From Pyrenopolyporus hunteri (lineage: Eukaryota > Ascomycota > Sordariomycetes > Xylariales > Hypoxylaceae), in assembly GCA_902806595.1 (NCBI GenBank), contig CADCXC010000012.1, positions 248,001 to 312,000 on the forward strand: a stretch of DNA of 64,000 bases. Direction: 5' to 3'. The position numbers and the translations under genes are program-made. This document shows, in pieces, positions 63,711 through 64,000 of the stretch; position 1 is the stretch's first letter; the number at the start of each line of letters is the position of its first letter. The notes under the pieces were generated by a model. It searched no databases. It had not been told where the DNA came from and worked only from the letters and a program-made list of their open reading frames with translations.

Positions 63711-64000
63711 ATGAACACCATGGCAAGCGCAATGGGGAGAATAAGAGCTATACAGCTCGGCCGACAAGTCAGACACTTCAGCTCCAGCCCAGCCCGACGT
63801 GCACTCGATCCAAAAAGTCTGGGCGTCTTAGGCGCGGGCCAAATGGTGAGCTGCCCCTCCTCAGATGCTATCACGACTCGGCTGACACCTCCTCAGGGAC
63901 TAGGCATTGCTTTGGTCGCCGCTCGGGAAGCTGAAGTTCCCGTCACGCTTGTCGACACGTCGAAAGCTGCTCTGGATAAAGGAATTGCGTTCGCAGGTTC
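63711..64000 (+). CDS. 3-hydroxyacyl-/3-hydroxybutyryl-CoA dehydrogenase, 5' part only
   Basis: Exon 1 (63711-63845) and the start of exon 2 (from 63897; 51 nt intron with donor GTGAGC and branch GCTGAC) give ~79 complete codons before the window ends. The N-terminus (SAMGRIRAIQ, VRHFSSSPARRAL) is basic with Ser/Arg, a mitochondrial targeting signal. The Rossmann loop LGVLGAGQMGLGIALVAA (GxGxMGxG) is followed by VTLVDTSKAAL, in which the Asp at the end of the second strand binds the NAD ribose. This is the N-terminal domain of 3HCDH enzymes, which oxidise 3-hydroxyacyl-CoA in mitochondrial fatty-acid or branched-chain catabolism. The C-terminal substrate domain is outside the window. An alternative is a fungal 3-hydroxybutyryl-CoA dehydrogenase of the same fold; I cannot separate the two from this part. 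Confidence 0.88.
   Translation, partial: MNTMASAMGRIRAIQLGRQVRHFSSSPARRALDPKSLGVLGAGQMVSCPSSDAITTRLTPPQGLGIALVAAREAEVPVTLVDTSKAALDKGIAFAG

Noticed and set aside
18855..64000. Biosynthetic gene cluster formed by the P450, dioxygenase and methyltransferase
   Set aside because: They are far apart, and no PKS, NRPS, terpene synthase, transporter or cluster regulator occurs between them.

Overview
The window is nuclear DNA of a filamentous ascomycete (Pezizomycotina, most likely Sordariomycetes; I cannot place it lower). Evidence: short spliceosomal introns (about 50-130 nt) with GTRAGT-type donors and CTGAC/CTAAC branch sites, an N-terminally extended formate dehydrogenase, a fungal P450, a ZNFX1/Hrr1-type silencing helicase, a fungal mini-metallothionein, and an AT-rich block carrying the signature of repeat-induced point mutation (RIP).

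Layout. Bases 1 to about 18,775 are gene-free, extremely AT-rich sequence in which CpA/TpG have almost vanished while CpG survives. Inside are three copies of a ~270 bp repeat (two direct, one inverted), a two-unit higher-order minisatellite and several simple repeats. Composition changes abruptly near 18.8 kb. Next comes an accessory zone (18.8-25.4 kb) with a STAND/ankyrin-type gene (minus strand) that probably carries a premature stop, and a five-exon cytochrome P450 (plus strand). From 27 kb on the content is more conserved: a 1,480-residue disordered protein with a C-terminal methyltransferase (minus), a 7.4 kb gene-poor stretch, a small Cys-rich protein (plus), a 2-oxoglutarate/Fe(II) dioxygenase (plus), a ~1,976-residue CCCH/helicase/NFX1/RZ-finger protein (minus), a secreted GPI-anchor-like PEBP protein (plus), NAD-dependent formate dehydrogenase with a probable mitochondrial presequence (plus), a 34-residue metallothionein (plus), the replication-fork factor Tof1/Timeless (minus), and the first 80 codons of a 3-hydroxyacyl(butyryl)-CoA dehydrogenase (plus), cut by the window end.

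Genes lie singly, as is usual in fungi; I see no operon-like or biosynthetic cluster. Tof1 and the hydroxyacyl-CoA dehydrogenase are divergent across a 436 bp promoter. The dioxygenase and the helicase converge across 680 bp. Intergenic DNA is peppered with palindromic TAGGTACCTA-type microsatellites. The helicase belongs to a family tied to small-RNA and meiotic silencing, which is thematically interesting beside a strongly RIPped block, but physical proximity alone proves no link. Exon boundaries were read by eye from splice signals and reading-frame continuity; the multi-exon models for P450, dioxygenase, helicase, FDH, metallothionein and Tof1 each sum to an exact multiple of three.
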